The notes under the pieces: model-generated | What the model was told of the DNA's origin: nothing | Seen by the model: only the letters and a program-made list of their open reading frames with translations | Database searches by the model: none | Translations under genes and position numbers: made by a program | Source: Halobacillus litoralis | GTDB lineage: Bacteria > Bacillota > Bacilli > Bacillales > Halobacillaceae | DNA length: 64,000 nucleotides | NCBI RefSeq assembly: GCF_009856415.1 | Contig: NZ_WMEZ01000009.1 | Coordinates: 60,369 to 124,368 of the forward strand | Direction: 5' to 3' | In this document: in pieces, positions 8,412 through 17,186 of the stretch | Numbering within the stretch: position 1 is the stretch's first letter | How the letters are laid out: every line of letters begins with the position of its first letter

Positions 8412-9584
8412 ATGAAGCAATTCCAAACATCCAAAGCCATCCAGCGGCTTCCGGACCAATTTTTTGCAACGATGATCGATAAATTAAATCTATACAAGAA
8501 TCGGGGATATGACACCTTGAACTTAGGGCAGGGAAACCCTGACCAACCGACCCCCTCCCACATTGTGGAGTCCCTACAGGAGGCCGCCGAGAATCCGAAC
8601 TTCCATAAATATCCTCCCTTCCACGGATATGAATTCTTAAAGGAAGCCGTGGCTGAATTCTACAAGCGCGAATATGACGTGGACATTGATCCAGAAACAG
8701 AGGTCGCCATTATGCCTGGCAGCAAAACAGGGCTCGTTGAGCTTAGCCAATGCTTTCTTGATCCAGGGGATGTCGCGCTCGTTCCTGACCCTGGTTACCC
8801 GGATTACTGGTCCGGCATTGAAATGGTCGGTGCAGAAATGAAGTCCATGCCGCTTCGCGAAGAGAACGGCTTTTTGCCTGATTACAGAGAAATTGATAAA
8901 GAGAGCTGGGAAAAAGCAAAGCTCATGTTCTTGAACTACCCCAATAATCCGACTGGTGCTATGGCTGATGCGGACTTTTTTGTAGAAACCATCAAAGAGG
9001 CCGAAAAGAACGATGTCTGCGTTGTCCATGACTTCGCATATGGAGCCATCGGATTCGATGGAAACAAACCACTCAGCTTCATGCAATTCGAAGGCGCAAA
9101 AAACGTCGGTGTTGAAGTTTATACGATGTCGAAAACGTATAACATGGCCGGCTGGCGTGTCGCTTTTGCTGTCGGTAACCCAAGTGTCATCCATGCGCTT
9201 GAGGTCATCCAGGATCACTATTTCTGCAGTATTTTCGGCGGATTACAGAAAGCATCAGCGACCGCCTTATTAAGTTCACAACAATGTGTCACAGAACTTG
9301 CCGAAACTTATGAAAAAAGACGTGACCTTCTCGTCCATGGGTTAAAAGATGCGGGATATCATGTCGCCCCCTGCCAGGGTTCCTTTTTCGCATGGCTGCA
9401 AGTTCCTGAGGGCTATACTTCCCAAGGCTTTGCGGATGATTTATTGGAAGCGACAGGTTTGTTCGTTGCCCCAGGCATCGGCTTTGGCAAGCATGGAGAG
9501 GGCTATGTGCGCATCGGATTGAACAATTCTGAAGAGACATTGCAGGATGCGGTAAAACGATTTAAAGCATTTAAGCAGAAGTAA
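8412..9584 (+). CDS. mtnE: Methionine-salvage aminotransferase (MtnE-type)
   Basis: Class I/II PLP aminotransferase, 390 aa, with strong family resemblance to B. subtilis MtnE/YkrV: NLGQGNPDQPTP near 37, PDPGYPDYWSG near 125, FLNYPNNPTGA near 173, and the PLP lysine K241 in YTMSKTYNMAGWR. MtnE transaminates 4-methylthio-2-oxobutyrate to methionine. ATG 8412 follows GAGGTGAAGG; upstream in-frame codons lack a binding site. With mtnU it forms the last steps of 5'-methylthioadenosine salvage, but the other mtn genes are not in the window. Confidence 0.85.
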   Translation: MKQFQTSKAIQRLPDQFFATMIDKLNLYKNRGYDTLNLGQGNPDQPTPSHIVESLQEAAENPNFHKYPPFHGYEFLKEAVAEFYKREYDVDIDPETEVAIMPGSKTGLVELSQCFLDPGDVALVPDPGYPDYWSGIEMVGAEMKSMPLREENGFLPDYREIDKESWEKAKLMFLNYPNNPTGAMADADFFVETIKEAEKNDVCVVHDFAYGAIGFDGNKPLSFMQFEGAKNVGVEVYTMSKTYNMAGWRVAFAVGNPSVIHALEVIQDHYFCSIFGGLQKASATALLSSQQCVTELAETYEKRRDLLVHGLKDAGYHVAPCQGSFFAWLQVPEGYTSQGFADDLLEATGLFVAPGIGFGKHGEGYVRIGLNNSEETLQDAVKRFKAFKQK

Positions 9585-9590
9585 GATGAA

Positions 9591-9626
9591 GGACAGCACT
9601 TTCCAACCCGAAGGTGCTGTCTTTTA
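9591..9626 (+). terminator. Terminator after mtnE
   Basis: GACAGCACTTTC / GAAGGTGCTGTC hairpin followed by TTTTATTTT, seven bases after the mtnE stop. Confidence 0.85.
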
Positions 9627-9816
9627 TTTTCCCAATATAATAAGCGCTTCCATAAATCAGATCGTTGGCGCAACCGAATATCCACCTCTTTTTTTCTGTC
9701 GAAACGAGTCTGTTTGTTGGACAATTTTTATAAAAATAATGATTGAATACTTATTCAAAATGTATTTTAATTATTTTATACAAATATCCTACACGAACTA
9801 TACAGGAGGGGTTCAC

Positions 9817-10020
9817 ATGTATGCGCTTGTTAGAAAAGATGATCGTTTATTAGAAGTCTTAAAAGACCCGATTGATCGTAGAGACCGGGTTTTCCCCAAA
9901 GAAGGAGAAGCTATGAAGTATGCGGAAAAATTGAATGGACATATACAATCCGGTCCGAAATGGGAAGTACAGGAATACTTATTGAGTGAAATTAAAAAAA
10001 GCAGGAGCTCCATTTCTTGA
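9817..10020 (+). CDS. Small hypothetical protein (67 aa)
   Basis: Short charged protein, MYALVRKDDRLLEVLKD at the start, no membrane segment and no cysteine. I do not recognise the family. The AGGAGGGG ribosome binding site at 9804-9811 and the good start context support translation; an AT-rich promoter-like region precedes it. Its last codons and stop lie inside a strong bidirectional terminator hairpin, so the C-terminus (KSRSSIS) is encoded by the stem. Confidence 0.65.
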   Translation: MYALVRKDDRLLEVLKDPIDRRDRVFPKEGEAMKYAEKLNGHIQSGPKWEVQEYLLSEIKKSRSSIS

Positions 10021-10033
10021 GCTCCTGCTTTTC
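10000..10033. terminator. Bidirectional terminator inside the end of the small gene
   Basis: AGCAGGAGCTC / GAGCTCCTGCT perfect 11-bp stem with an A-run on one side and TTTTCC on the other. It serves the small plus-strand gene and the aldehyde dehydrogenase gene coming from the right. Confidence 0.85.
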
Positions 10034-10045
10034 CTGCCTCACATG

Positions 10046-11500
10046 TTAAAACGGAAATTCGCGATATCCGTTCATCACACCGATCCATTTGACAGTTGTG
10101 AATTTATCCAACGCCCATTCGCCACCGAAACGTCCGAGGCCGGATTCTTTTTCTCCACCAAAAGCGACGTGTGCTTCATCATTTACGGATTGATCATTCA
10201 CATGGATCATTCCTGTCTCCACACGTTTGGCTACTTCCACACCACGGTGGACATCACGAGTGAATACAGAACCGCTCAATCCATACGGAGAACTATTCGC
10301 CGCTTTGATCGCTTCTTGTTCAGACGAAACTTTAATCACAGAAGCAACAGGGCCGAAGACTTCATTTTTCGCAATCGGCATATCGCTCGTTACCCCTGTT
10401 AAAACGGTCGGCTGCATGACACTGCCATCTGTCTCCCCACCTGTGAGAATTTCAGCGCCACGACCGACACTTTCTTTCACATCCTCCTGAATACGTTCAA
10501 TGGCATCTTTGTTGATGAGAGGGCCGATGACGGTATCTTTCTCCGCCGGATCACCAGCTTTCAAGCTTTCAACCTTCTCTTTGAATTTTTCGATGAACGA
10601 ATCATGGACATGTTCGTCAACGATGATCCTGTTCAGCGACATGCAAATCTGCCCCTGGTGCAGAAACTTTCCGAAAGCGGCCGCTTCCACTGCTTGATCG
10701 ATATCGGCATCCTCAAGGACGATCATGGCATTGTTCCCGCCTAGCTCTAAAGCTGTCTCCTTAATATACTTCCCGGCGAGTTCACCAATATGACTGCCGA
10801 CTTCCGTCGAACCTGTAAATGAAATCAGCTTTGCTGCCGGGTGTTTTACAAAGGCATCTCCGATTTCTGATCCTCGACCGACAACCACATTGATTACACC
10901 CTCAGGGAAACCTGCTTCTTCGAACAAATCGGCGATTAATAATCCTGACGTAACCGGTGCATCAGAAGCCGGCTTAACGACGACGGTATTCCCTGTCGCT
11001 ACAGCAGGAGCGATGGACCTCATCGCTAGATGGAAAGGGAAATTCCATGGGCCGATGATGCCGATGACACCTTTCGGAGAGCGGTACACACGGTTTTCCT
11101 TTCCTGGTGTGTTGGATGGCAAAATCTGTCCGCTCATGCGTGTCGGAAAACTGGCCGATTCCCGGATGATGCCTACAGCCGCCTGAAATTCAACCTCCGC
11201 TTTGACGAGTGTGCTACCCGCTTCTTTCACGAGCCAATCGATAATTTCATCTTTCCTCTCATGGACGACTTTCAACAGCTGATCAAAAGACGCCTGCTTT
11301 TTAGCAGGGAGTGTCGTCATCCATGACTCCTGAGCATTTACTGCCGCCTCGTAGGCTTCGTTAAGATCATCTTCATTGGCAGAAGGGATCGAAGCAATCG
11401 TTTGCTGTGTATAAGGATTGACATTATCTACATATTTCTCACTGGAACCATTCTTCCACTGACCATTGATGTATTGTTTTGTAAATGTTTGCGGACTCAT
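10046..11500 (-). CDS. Aldehyde dehydrogenase (YfmT/YcbD-like)
   Basis: NAD(P)-dependent aldehyde dehydrogenase of 484 aa. GPWNFPFHL near 150, NAD-binding FTGSTEVG near 228, general-base E252 in LELGGNNA and nucleophile C286 in GQICMS are all present, so it should be active. The sequence is closest in style to B. subtilis YfmT (benzaldehyde/vanillin dehydrogenase), but the substrate cannot be fixed. It follows the acetyltransferase gene on the same strand. A plausible sigma-B promoter lies in the 67-bp gap before it, which would make it part of the general stress response. Confidence 0.88.
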   Translation of the reverse strand: MSPQTFTKQYINGQWKNGSSEKYVDNVNPYTQQTIASIPSANEDDLNEAYEAAVNAQESWMTTLPAKKQASFDQLLKVVHERKDEIIDWLVKEAGSTLVKAEVEFQAAVGIIRESASFPTRMSGQILPSNTPGKENRVYRSPKGVIGIIGPWNFPFHLAMRSIAPAVATGNTVVVKPASDAPVTSGLLIADLFEEAGFPEGVINVVVGRGSEIGDAFVKHPAAKLISFTGSTEVGSHIGELAGKYIKETALELGGNNAMIVLEDADIDQAVEAAAFGKFLHQGQICMSLNRIIVDEHVHDSFIEKFKEKVESLKAGDPAEKDTVIGPLINKDAIERIQEDVKESVGRGAEILTGGETDGSVMQPTVLTGVTSDMPIAKNEVFGPVASVIKVSSEQEAIKAANSSPYGLSGSVFTRDVHRGVEVAKRVETGMIHVNDQSVNDEAHVAFGGEKESGLGRFGGEWALDKFTTVKWIGVMNGYREFPF

Positions 11501-11538
11501 TTCAAGACCTCCATTCGGAAACTTTTCACAAAGCTATC

Positions 11539-11564
11539 ATTCCCGGTTAGAGAGGAGTCGAAAC
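11539..11564 (-). promoter_or_regulatory. Possible sigma-B promoter of the aldehyde dehydrogenase gene
   Basis: Minus strand GTTTCG, 14-bp spacer, GGGAAT, against the B. subtilis consensus GTTTAA-N12-14-GGGWAW. The -10 is perfect and the -35 has two mismatches. It lies about 40 bp upstream of the start codon. Confidence 0.4.
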
Positions 11565-11567
11565 GAT

Positions 11568-12011
11568 TTAGACATCCATCAGCATATCCACGTGCGGAAT
11601 TCCGTCTTCAAGGTAGACATCTGATACTTCTTTGAATCCAAAAGATCCGTAGAAATGGCGCAGGTGCTCCTGGCCATGCAGCCAGATGTTCATAACCTTA
11701 TAATCTTCCTTCAGCACTTTAATTGCACGGTCCATCACCTGACGGGCATAGCCACACCCTCGATGTCCTTCTTTCACGAGCACGCGGCCGATACTGTGGT
11801 ACGGCTCTCCGTTTTCTGGTGGTACGATCCGGCAGTAGGCCACCATCTCCTCGTCTATTTCCATCCAAATATGTAAACAAGCTTCGTCTCTACCATCAAT
11901 TTCAGGGTAAGGACATTCCTGTTCTACGACAAATACATCGACCCTTGTCTGTAAAATATCATACAATTCCTGCTTCGAAAGTTCAGCGAACGTTTTATGT
12001 ACCCACACCAT
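11568..12011 (-). CDS. ElaA-type GNAT acetyltransferase
   Basis: Protein of 147 aa with the ElaA layout: an N-terminal LYDILQTRVDVFVVEQ segment and the acetyl-CoA-binding R-x-x-G-x-A loop in EGHRGCGYARQVM near residue 85, followed by NIWLHGQEH and FYGSFGF. Target unknown for the family. It precedes the aldehyde dehydrogenase gene on the same strand with a 67-bp gap. Confidence 0.85.
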   Translation of the reverse strand: MVWVHKTFAELSKQELYDILQTRVDVFVVEQECPYPEIDGRDEACLHIWMEIDEEMVAYCRIVPPENGEPYHSIGRVLVKEGHRGCGYARQVMDRAIKVLKEDYKVMNIWLHGQEHLRHFYGSFGFKEVSDVYLEDGIPHVDMLMDV

Positions 12012-12194
12012 GATGAATCCCCCTTTTCCATGATTATCTTTTCAATATACCTCACTCCTCCTGAACTGACAAAGGTTCGAGCTATAAATCTGAACGAAAG
12101 CACAACCTATGAAACCTTTTTTCTGAGGTAGCTCCTGCTGAATCTTACCTTTCTCCGAAATAAGAGTTTTTTTGTAGAAAAATACGATATTCTC

Positions 12195-12221
12195 GTTTTA
12201 TCAATCCGGACAAGGGGGAAA
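12195..12221 (+). promoter_or_regulatory. Possible sigma-B promoter of the DUF2254 gene
   Basis: GTTTTA, 14 to 15 bp, GGGAAA in the 247-bp gap between elaA-like and the DUF2254 gene. One mismatch in the -35 and slightly long spacing, so this is tentative. Nothing else was recognised in the gap. Confidence 0.3.
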
Positions 12222-12258
12222 CTACGATTACAATTCTTAGTAGGAAAGGAGGAGCCCT

Positions 12259-13632
12259 ATGTTCTTAAAGATGTTACCCGTCTCTTTACAGAAGTATATA
12301 AAAATGTCTAGACGGCAGCGTAAGCATGAAATGCAGATGACCTTATGGTACATGCCTTTTTATTATATTTTATTGTCCATATTTTTCGTTGTTGTCACCC
12401 TGTTATTGGATATCGTTTTTCAAATCGAACAATACACGTTTGAATTTTTCCGTATCAATGCAGAAATCACCCGAATGCTGGTCAGTACACTCATCGGTGG
12501 TATTCTGACACTGAGCGCTTTTACATTGAACTCCTTGCTCGTCGTTTTGACGACATTCAGTGGCCAGTTCTCACCAAGGATGCTCCTCAACTTTGTCGCA
12601 GACCGCAGGACCCAGCACGCCCTTGGGATATTCAATGGAAATTTTGTCTACGTCCTACTCGTCTTCCTATTTATCGGAAACACAAGGCATGAATTTTTCG
12701 TAGCTGTTCCGATTGTCACCATCTTCCTTGCCTTCACGTCTTCCGTTACATTCATTTACTTTATCAACCATGCGACAACTTGGATGCAAGTGCACAACAT
12801 CACTGATACGATGAAACACTCATCCGAGAAAATCATCAACCAGACCCTAAGGAAAGACCTTGAACAGTACCGCACGGAAGAACCGGGAGACTTGATGGAA
12901 GCGAAACGCTCGAAAGCGCAACCCATCGGGGCCATTAAATCTGGATACATTCAACTCGTCGATTATAGGAAGATGATCGAGGAAGCAAGAAAAGATGACA
13001 TCATCATTCAATTTCATGCCCAAGTAGGCGATTATATTTTGAAAAACAACAAGTTGATCAGCTACTGGGGGCCTGGGGCTGAAAACATTGATGAAGCAAA
13101 ATATTGTAAGATGATCATTATTGATTACAAAGAAACAGAACTGCAGGACATCCAAATGGGGATGCACAAACTCGGTGAAATTGCGATTAAATCTCTCGGA
13201 AACAACGACCCGAAAACCGCAACCAACACCATCCACCAGATGGCCGAATTGATGCTCACCGTGGAGGATTACATTACATTCACTCCTTACTTGATGGACA
13301 ACGATGAACAGGTCCGAGTGATTCTTCTTTCCGAATCCTTTGAGTCCTACATTTACCGAGGATTTGGCTTTATTCGGCACTACGCTCGTGACAATCACCT
13401 GATTATCACGGAGCTCGTTGATTCCATTGCGATGGTTGCCGAATCGATCGACAGCTCTAAGCACCAAATGCTGTGGGAATTCGCATGCAACACCATCGAC
13501 CATATCGAAACAGAAGTCATCTACCAGTTGGACAAAACCTTCCTGTTGGAGGCACTGGAGAGATTATCAAAAGTGACAGGCAACAAGCTCGATTATTACT
13601 CCATCCACCGGAGGTTCTATCCGATCGATTAA
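12259..13632 (+). CDS. DUF2254 membrane protein
   Basis: Protein of 457 aa with about four transmembrane segments in the first 170 residues (WYMPFYYILLSIFFVVVTLL, then ISTLIGG/ILTLSAFTL, FVYVLLVFLF and an IVTIFLAF span) and a soluble C-terminal region of about 280 residues. The L-V-S-T-L-I-G-G and T-F-S-G-Q-F-S-P-R segments are typical of the DUF2254 family of predicted membrane proteins, whose function is unknown. The ATG follows GGAAAGGAGGAG. Monocistronic by position. Confidence 0.8.
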   Translation: MFLKMLPVSLQKYIKMSRRQRKHEMQMTLWYMPFYYILLSIFFVVVTLLLDIVFQIEQYTFEFFRINAEITRMLVSTLIGGILTLSAFTLNSLLVVLTTFSGQFSPRMLLNFVADRRTQHALGIFNGNFVYVLLVFLFIGNTRHEFFVAVPIVTIFLAFTSSVTFIYFINHATTWMQVHNITDTMKHSSEKIINQTLRKDLEQYRTEEPGDLMEAKRSKAQPIGAIKSGYIQLVDYRKMIEEARKDDIIIQFHAQVGDYILKNNKLISYWGPGAENIDEAKYCKMIIIDYKETELQDIQMGMHKLGEIAIKSLGNNDPKTATNTIHQMAELMLTVEDYITFTPYLMDNDEQVRVILLSESFESYIYRGFGFIRHYARDNHLIITELVDSIAMVAESIDSSKHQMLWEFACNTIDHIETEVIYQLDKTFLLEALERLSKVTGNKLDYYSIHRRFYPID

Positions 13633-13736
13633 AATCAAAGCATTGAGAAATGTACAGAAACCATGTTCTAATCATGAGCGACGAAAAATCTAATGGAGAG
13701 TCATAGTCATCCCAATGGAGGTAAAACCTAAAAGGA

Positions 13737-13791
13737 TTGACAATACTCTTCATTTTTCATATGTTATATATATGAGCATATAATCATATAT
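13737..13791 (+). promoter_or_regulatory. Promoter with ArsR/CzrA-type operator
   Basis: TTGACA (13737-13742), 17 bp, TATGTT (13760-13765), then ATATATGA-N8-TCATATAT (13768-13791), a perfect inverted repeat covering the expected transcription start. Position and AT-rich 8-8-8 layout resemble operators of ArsR/SmtB-type metal sensors such as CzrA. This predicts metal-inducible expression of the CDF exporter. Confidence 0.7.
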
Positions 13792-13811
13792 TAAAAGAGG
13801 AGGTGAGAACT

Positions 13812-14696
13812 ATGGGACATCATCATCACCACCATCACATCGATTCAACGACTGGTAAAATCAAGACCGCCTTTTTCCTGAATTTCTTTTTTACCATTAT
13901 CGAGTTGATCGGAGGATTACTAACCAATAGTATGGCGATTCTTTCCGACGCTTTACATGACCTCGGGGACTCTCTTTCTCTCGGTCTCGCCTGGTTTTTA
14001 CAGAAGTTTTCCCGAAAAGAACAATCGGATCATTTTTCCTTCGGATATCGGCGCTTTTCTCTTTTAGCCGCCTTAATCAACAGCGTGGTCCTGATTGTCG
14101 GTTCCGTTTTCATTTTGACAGAGGCCGTACCTCGCCTCTTGAACCCCGAGCAGCCGAATGCGGGAGGAATGATCGCTCTTTCCATCTTAGGGATTCTTGT
14201 TAACGGTGCAGCCGTGTTCCGGCTTAAAGGCGGAGATTCTATGAACCAGAAGGTCATGACCTGGCACCTACTCGAAGATGTCCTTGGCTGGGTAGCCGTC
14301 CTTGGTGTCAGTATTGTGATGCTGTTTTTTGATGTGCCGATTTTGGATCCGATCGCTTCCATTGGGATTACCTTGTTCATCTTATATAATGTGGTGAAAA
14401 ACCTCATCCAGACGATGCGTCTCTTTCTGGAAGGTGTACCATCAGGGGTTGACCTTGAGAGTCTTTCAAGAGAGATCAACGATTTGAGTGAGGTCCAGTC
14501 CACTCATCACACTCATCTCTGGTCCATGGATGGAGAAAATCATGCCTTTTCCACTCACATTGTTGTGCGTGCGGAAGCGACAAAGGAAGAGATATGCAAA
14601 GTGAAAGAGGAGGTCAAAGAAATTTTACACCCCATTTCACTCGAGCACATCACTTTGGAAATCGAATATGAGGACGAACCTTGTTCCCTTCAATAA
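13812..14696 (+). CDS. czcD: Cation diffusion facilitator, Zn-type (CzcD/ZitB-like)
   Basis: CDF exporter of 294 aa with six predicted membrane spans. The transport-site residues are present: D46 and D50 in SDALHDLGD of TM2 and the H-x-x-x-D pair in HLLEDVLGW of TM5. A cytosolic domain follows (about 210-290) with several histidines (THHTHLWSMDGENH). The N-terminus is a natural run of seven histidines directly after MG, probably a metal-binding tail. ATG 13812 follows AAGAGGAGGTGA; the upstream GTG lacks spacing. It ends in a terminator shared with the next gene and is preceded by an ArsR-type operator. Confidence 0.9.
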   Translation: MGHHHHHHHIDSTTGKIKTAFFLNFFFTIIELIGGLLTNSMAILSDALHDLGDSLSLGLAWFLQKFSRKEQSDHFSFGYRRFSLLAALINSVVLIVGSVFILTEAVPRLLNPEQPNAGGMIALSILGILVNGAAVFRLKGGDSMNQKVMTWHLLEDVLGWVAVLGVSIVMLFFDVPILDPIASIGITLFILYNVVKNLIQTMRLFLEGVPSGVDLESLSREINDLSEVQSTHHTHLWSMDGENHAFSTHIVVRAEATKEEICKVKEEVKEILHPISLEHITLEIEYEDEPCSLQ

Positions 14697-14734
14697 AAAA
14701 AGTGGTCAGCTGTTAACAGCTGACCACTCTTTGC
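14694..14734. terminator. Bidirectional terminator
   Basis: AGTGGTCAGCTG-TTAA-CAGCTGACCACT perfect hairpin with A-run before and TCTTTG after, between the convergent CDF and pyridoxamine oxidase-like genes. Confidence 0.88.
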
Positions 14735-14736
14735 TA

Positions 14737-15162
14737 TTACATATCAAGACGTTCAGGCGTTTCCTGTCCTTGATTCATATAGCGTATATTTTCCGGAAGA
14801 ATTTCAAGAACCACATATTCCGGGTCATCCTTGCCATCAAACCAGCGATCCATATGATCATTCCATAATTTATCTTTGATCTCCTGGTCTTCTCGGATCT
14901 TTGCCTGGCCTTCAACTTCTAAATACGAATCCCCATAGCCTTCCCCTTCGTACCCGAGAAGAATATGGACATGCGGGTTCGCTTCGATTTCATCCGCTTT
15001 ATGTGTTTCTCTGTTTGTCGGTGTGTAGAATGTGAATTCATCATCATTCCAAAACGTCATATAACGCGAATGGGGTTTATTATCCTTTACTGTGGCAAGC
15101 GTTCCAACTTTATGCTGCTCCATGACTTCGTGGATCTTCTTTTTCAATTCTTCTTGATTCAA
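14737..15162 (-). CDS. General stress protein 26 homologue (PNPOx-like flavoprotein)
   Basis: Split-barrel pyridoxamine 5'-phosphate oxidase-like protein, 141 aa, matching the size and pattern of B. subtilis YdaG (GSP26): HKVGTLATV near 18, HSRYMTFW near 31, FYTPTNRETHKADEI near 46. Such proteins bind FMN or F420-like flavins; the reaction is unknown. The minus-strand upstream region contains a near-perfect sigma-B promoter, which agrees with the B. subtilis homologue being a sigma-B regulon member. Confidence 0.85.
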   Translation of the reverse strand: MNQEELKKKIHEVMEQHKVGTLATVKDNKPHSRYMTFWNDDEFTFYTPTNRETHKADEIEANPHVHILLGYEGEGYGDSYLEVEGQAKIREDQEIKDKLWNDHMDRWFDGKDDPEYVVLEILPENIRYMNQGQETPERLDM

Positions 15163-15205
15163 TGGAAAGCTCCTTTCCGTAATCCAATCGTTTTACAATT
15201 TCAGT

Positions 15206-15230
15206 TTTCCCCGAAAAATGGGAGATAAAC
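15206..15230 (-). promoter_or_regulatory. Sigma-B-type promoter of the GSP26 homologue
   Basis: GTTTAT, exactly 13 bp, GGGAAA on the minus strand, 44 to 68 bp upstream of the start. Matches GTTTAA-N12-14-GGGWAW with one -35 mismatch. Confidence 0.7.
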
Positions 15231-15370
15231 CCTTCGATGCCCATTGACAGATCCGGGTATGCTAATGATATCTTCGACACATTGTCATTCTTTTTTCATA
15301 AATATACCAGGAAGTGACACGCGTTTCCCGTTACACTATTCATAGATCTGTTTTTCAGGAGGAAAACGTT

Positions 15371-16219
15371 ATGCTATGGAAAAAATGGGCGCCGATCTTG
15401 ATGGGCTCCCTTCTGATCGGCCTGCTCTTTTTTATGATCAACTCTAGACCCGGAAGTTCTGAACCCGTGGACCGCGAAGACCTTGTCCCCACCTTGTTCG
15501 TGCACGGCTTCAAAGGCGGACCGCGAAGCTTCGAAACTATGATGGACCGGATGCAAAACTTACAATGGGGACAGAAACATATGACCGTTTATGTATCCAG
15601 CCGTGGACATGTCACGATTCGAGGTGGCTTTGCAGAAACCCACAACCCATTCATCCAAGTATTGTTTGAAAACAATCGTGCCAGCATCTATAACCAGACC
15701 CATTGGCTTTCTGAAATCATGCGGCGGTTAAAAGCCGATTACAATATCCAACAGGTCAACCTGGTCGGCCACTCAATGGGAGGTCTCGCATCGGTCAATT
15801 ACCTGCTGAGCGATCACCACTATTCTGTTCCTCGAGTAGAGAAACTGTCAGTCATTGCAAGTCCCTTTAAAGGCATTGAAAAAGAAAGCTACTTTGCATC
15901 CAACTACGGAGCCGCAACAACTGACCTGCGGCCGAATTCTGAAGCCTTAAAGCAGATGGTGCAAAACAAAGATCAGTTCCCGAATGATGTGGAAGTATTC
16001 GCTGTAGCTGGTGTCATCAACAGAGATGATCGTGAAGCCGAGCATTGGGACGGCCTTGTCCACGCCTCAAGCGTGAGTGGATTAGAAGAAATCGTACCCT
16101 TTGGGCAGTATGAGGAAAAGCGCCTCTACAACCCACTGGCCACACATTCCGGCTTACACGAACTAAAAGAAGTCGACCAATTACTGAAAGAATTCCTCTG
16201 GACCGAGGAAGGAGAATAA
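15371..16219 (+). CDS. Secreted or anchored alpha/beta hydrolase (DUF915)
   Basis: Protein of 282 aa with an N-terminal hydrophobic signal or anchor (about residues 8-25), then an alpha/beta hydrolase domain. PTLFVHGFKGGP contains the oxyanion-hole segment, and the nucleophile serine is in LVGHSMGGLA near residue 138. A GLVHASS aspartate/serine region and a C-terminal THSGLHE histidine fit the remaining triad. DUF915 proteins are lipase-like hydrolases acting outside the cytoplasm. ATG 15371 follows AGGAGG; the upstream frame is AT-rich noncoding. Confidence 0.82.
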   Translation: MLWKKWAPILMGSLLIGLLFFMINSRPGSSEPVDREDLVPTLFVHGFKGGPRSFETMMDRMQNLQWGQKHMTVYVSSRGHVTIRGGFAETHNPFIQVLFENNRASIYNQTHWLSEIMRRLKADYNIQQVNLVGHSMGGLASVNYLLSDHHYSVPRVEKLSVIASPFKGIEKESYFASNYGAATTDLRPNSEALKQMVQNKDQFPNDVEVFAVAGVINRDDREAEHWDGLVHASSVSGLEEIVPFGQYEEKRLYNPLATHSGLHELKEVDQLLKEFLWTEEGE

Positions 16220-16226
16220 TGAATGG

Positions 16227-16288
16227 ACCTGGTCATACATTTATTTACATTTGTGTATTTATCAGGTGTACCAGGTCATACATTTATT
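16227..16288. repeat. Direct repeat of CAGGTCATACATTTATT
   Basis: ACCTGGTCATACATTTATT at 16227 and ACCAGGTCATACATTTATT at 16270 differ by one base. The ACCTGGT and ACCAGGT ends are also complementary to each other. Related CCTGACCAGGTCAT pieces follow nrdB (20815) and pbuX (53246), always just after a stop codon. Confidence 0.6.
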
Positions 16289-16290
16289 CC

Positions 16291-16329
16291 CAAACAAAAA
16301 GCACCCCATACTGGGTGCTTTTTGTTTGG
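16291..16329. terminator. Bidirectional terminator
   Basis: CAAACAAAAAGCACCC-CATACT-GGGTGCTTTTTGTTTG, a long stem with A and T tracts, between the convergent hydrolase and methyltransferase genes. Confidence 0.88.
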
Positions 16330-17010
16330 TTATTGTTTTTCAAAGATAAAGATCCACATGAAGGTTAAGGCTTGTTTTAATTCTTCGTCCAGTTCCGCGA
16401 CATGATGGTCTTTTACTCCACGTTTGTACACTCCCTGCCCATCTACACAGGTCCAGCCAGTTTCTTCTGCCATTTTTTGAAGTTCCCATGGCATCATCGT
16501 ATTACAAATGACTTCTTCTCCGTAAACCCTTCGGTAACTATTGATGCGTGGCATCGCTGTAGGCCCGAGTAGTCCGACACATAAGCGGCCTCCTGGTTTC
16601 AAGATACGTTTCATCTCTTCCAGGCCCTTGTACGGAACTTCCGTCCATTCCAATGAATTAATCGCCATCGCCGCGTCAAAAGATTCATCCTTAAAGGGCA
16701 GGTCTGTCAGATCTCCTTGAACAAATGAGATTCGCTCACCATTCACTCGTTCATTCGCGCGCGCGACCATGTCCTCTGACAAATCGAGTCCAGTAACATC
16801 AAAGCCCGCTTTGTAAAGCAGATACGACCCATAACCATCTCCGCATCCAAGATCAGCGACCTTTCCTTTCGTAATATGCTTGGTCAGAAAAGGGATGATT
16901 GTACATCTGCTCCCGTCGTCCCACATCTCCCGACTTTTTGAATTCCACATTTCTGCACGATCATTCCATTGCTTTTCCGCTTCCTTATGCCAATTAAATG
17001 TTTGTGCCAC
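16330..17010 (-). CDS. Class I SAM-dependent methyltransferase
   Basis: Protein of 226 aa. Motif I is VADLGCGDGYGSYLL near residue 52, the acidic motif is GLDLSEDM near 75, and motif post-I/II is FVQGDLTDLPF near 97, followed by the ILKPGGRLCVG strand near 140, giving the UbiE/Methyltransf_11 pattern. The substrate is not evident. A tryptophan-rich N-terminus (FNWHKEAEKQW) matches a group of uncharacterised Bacillus methyltransferases. Monocistronic. Confidence 0.85.
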   Translation of the reverse strand: MAQTFNWHKEAEKQWNDRAEMWNSKSREMWDDGSRCTIIPFLTKHITKGKVADLGCGDGYGSYLLYKAGFDVTGLDLSEDMVARANERVNGERISFVQGDLTDLPFKDESFDAAMAINSLEWTEVPYKGLEEMKRILKPGGRLCVGLLGPTAMPRINSYRRVYGEEVICNTMMPWELQKMAEETGWTCVDGQGVYKRGVKDHHVAELDEELKQALTFMWIFIFEKQ

Positions 17011-17106
17011 ATCCTCATCCCTTTCAAATATATTTCCTACCCTCCATTATATCGGAACACAAAAGACATGATAGCCCTATTCTTGTCGAAGCTGGATAAA
17101 AAATAG

Positions 17107-17135
17107 TTGCATGATTCTTCCTTCAGCGTTATGAT
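17107..17135 (+). promoter_or_regulatory. Promoter of the nrdAB leader
   Basis: TTGCAT, 17 bp, TATGAT; placed about 50 bp upstream of the riboswitch aptamer. Sigma-A type. Confidence 0.6.
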
Positions 17136-17186
17136 AGAAACACAATATAAGCTAATTAATATAAAAATAAACACTATATATAGTAT

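Noticed and set aside
8637..9218. Long open frame opposite mtnE (minus strand)
   Set aside because: Fully antisense to a clear aminotransferase, no ribosome binding site and no recognisable family; a coding shadow.
12847..13503. Open frame of 218 codons opposite the DUF2254 gene
   Set aside because: Antisense to a well-supported gene, with codon pattern explained by the sense frame.
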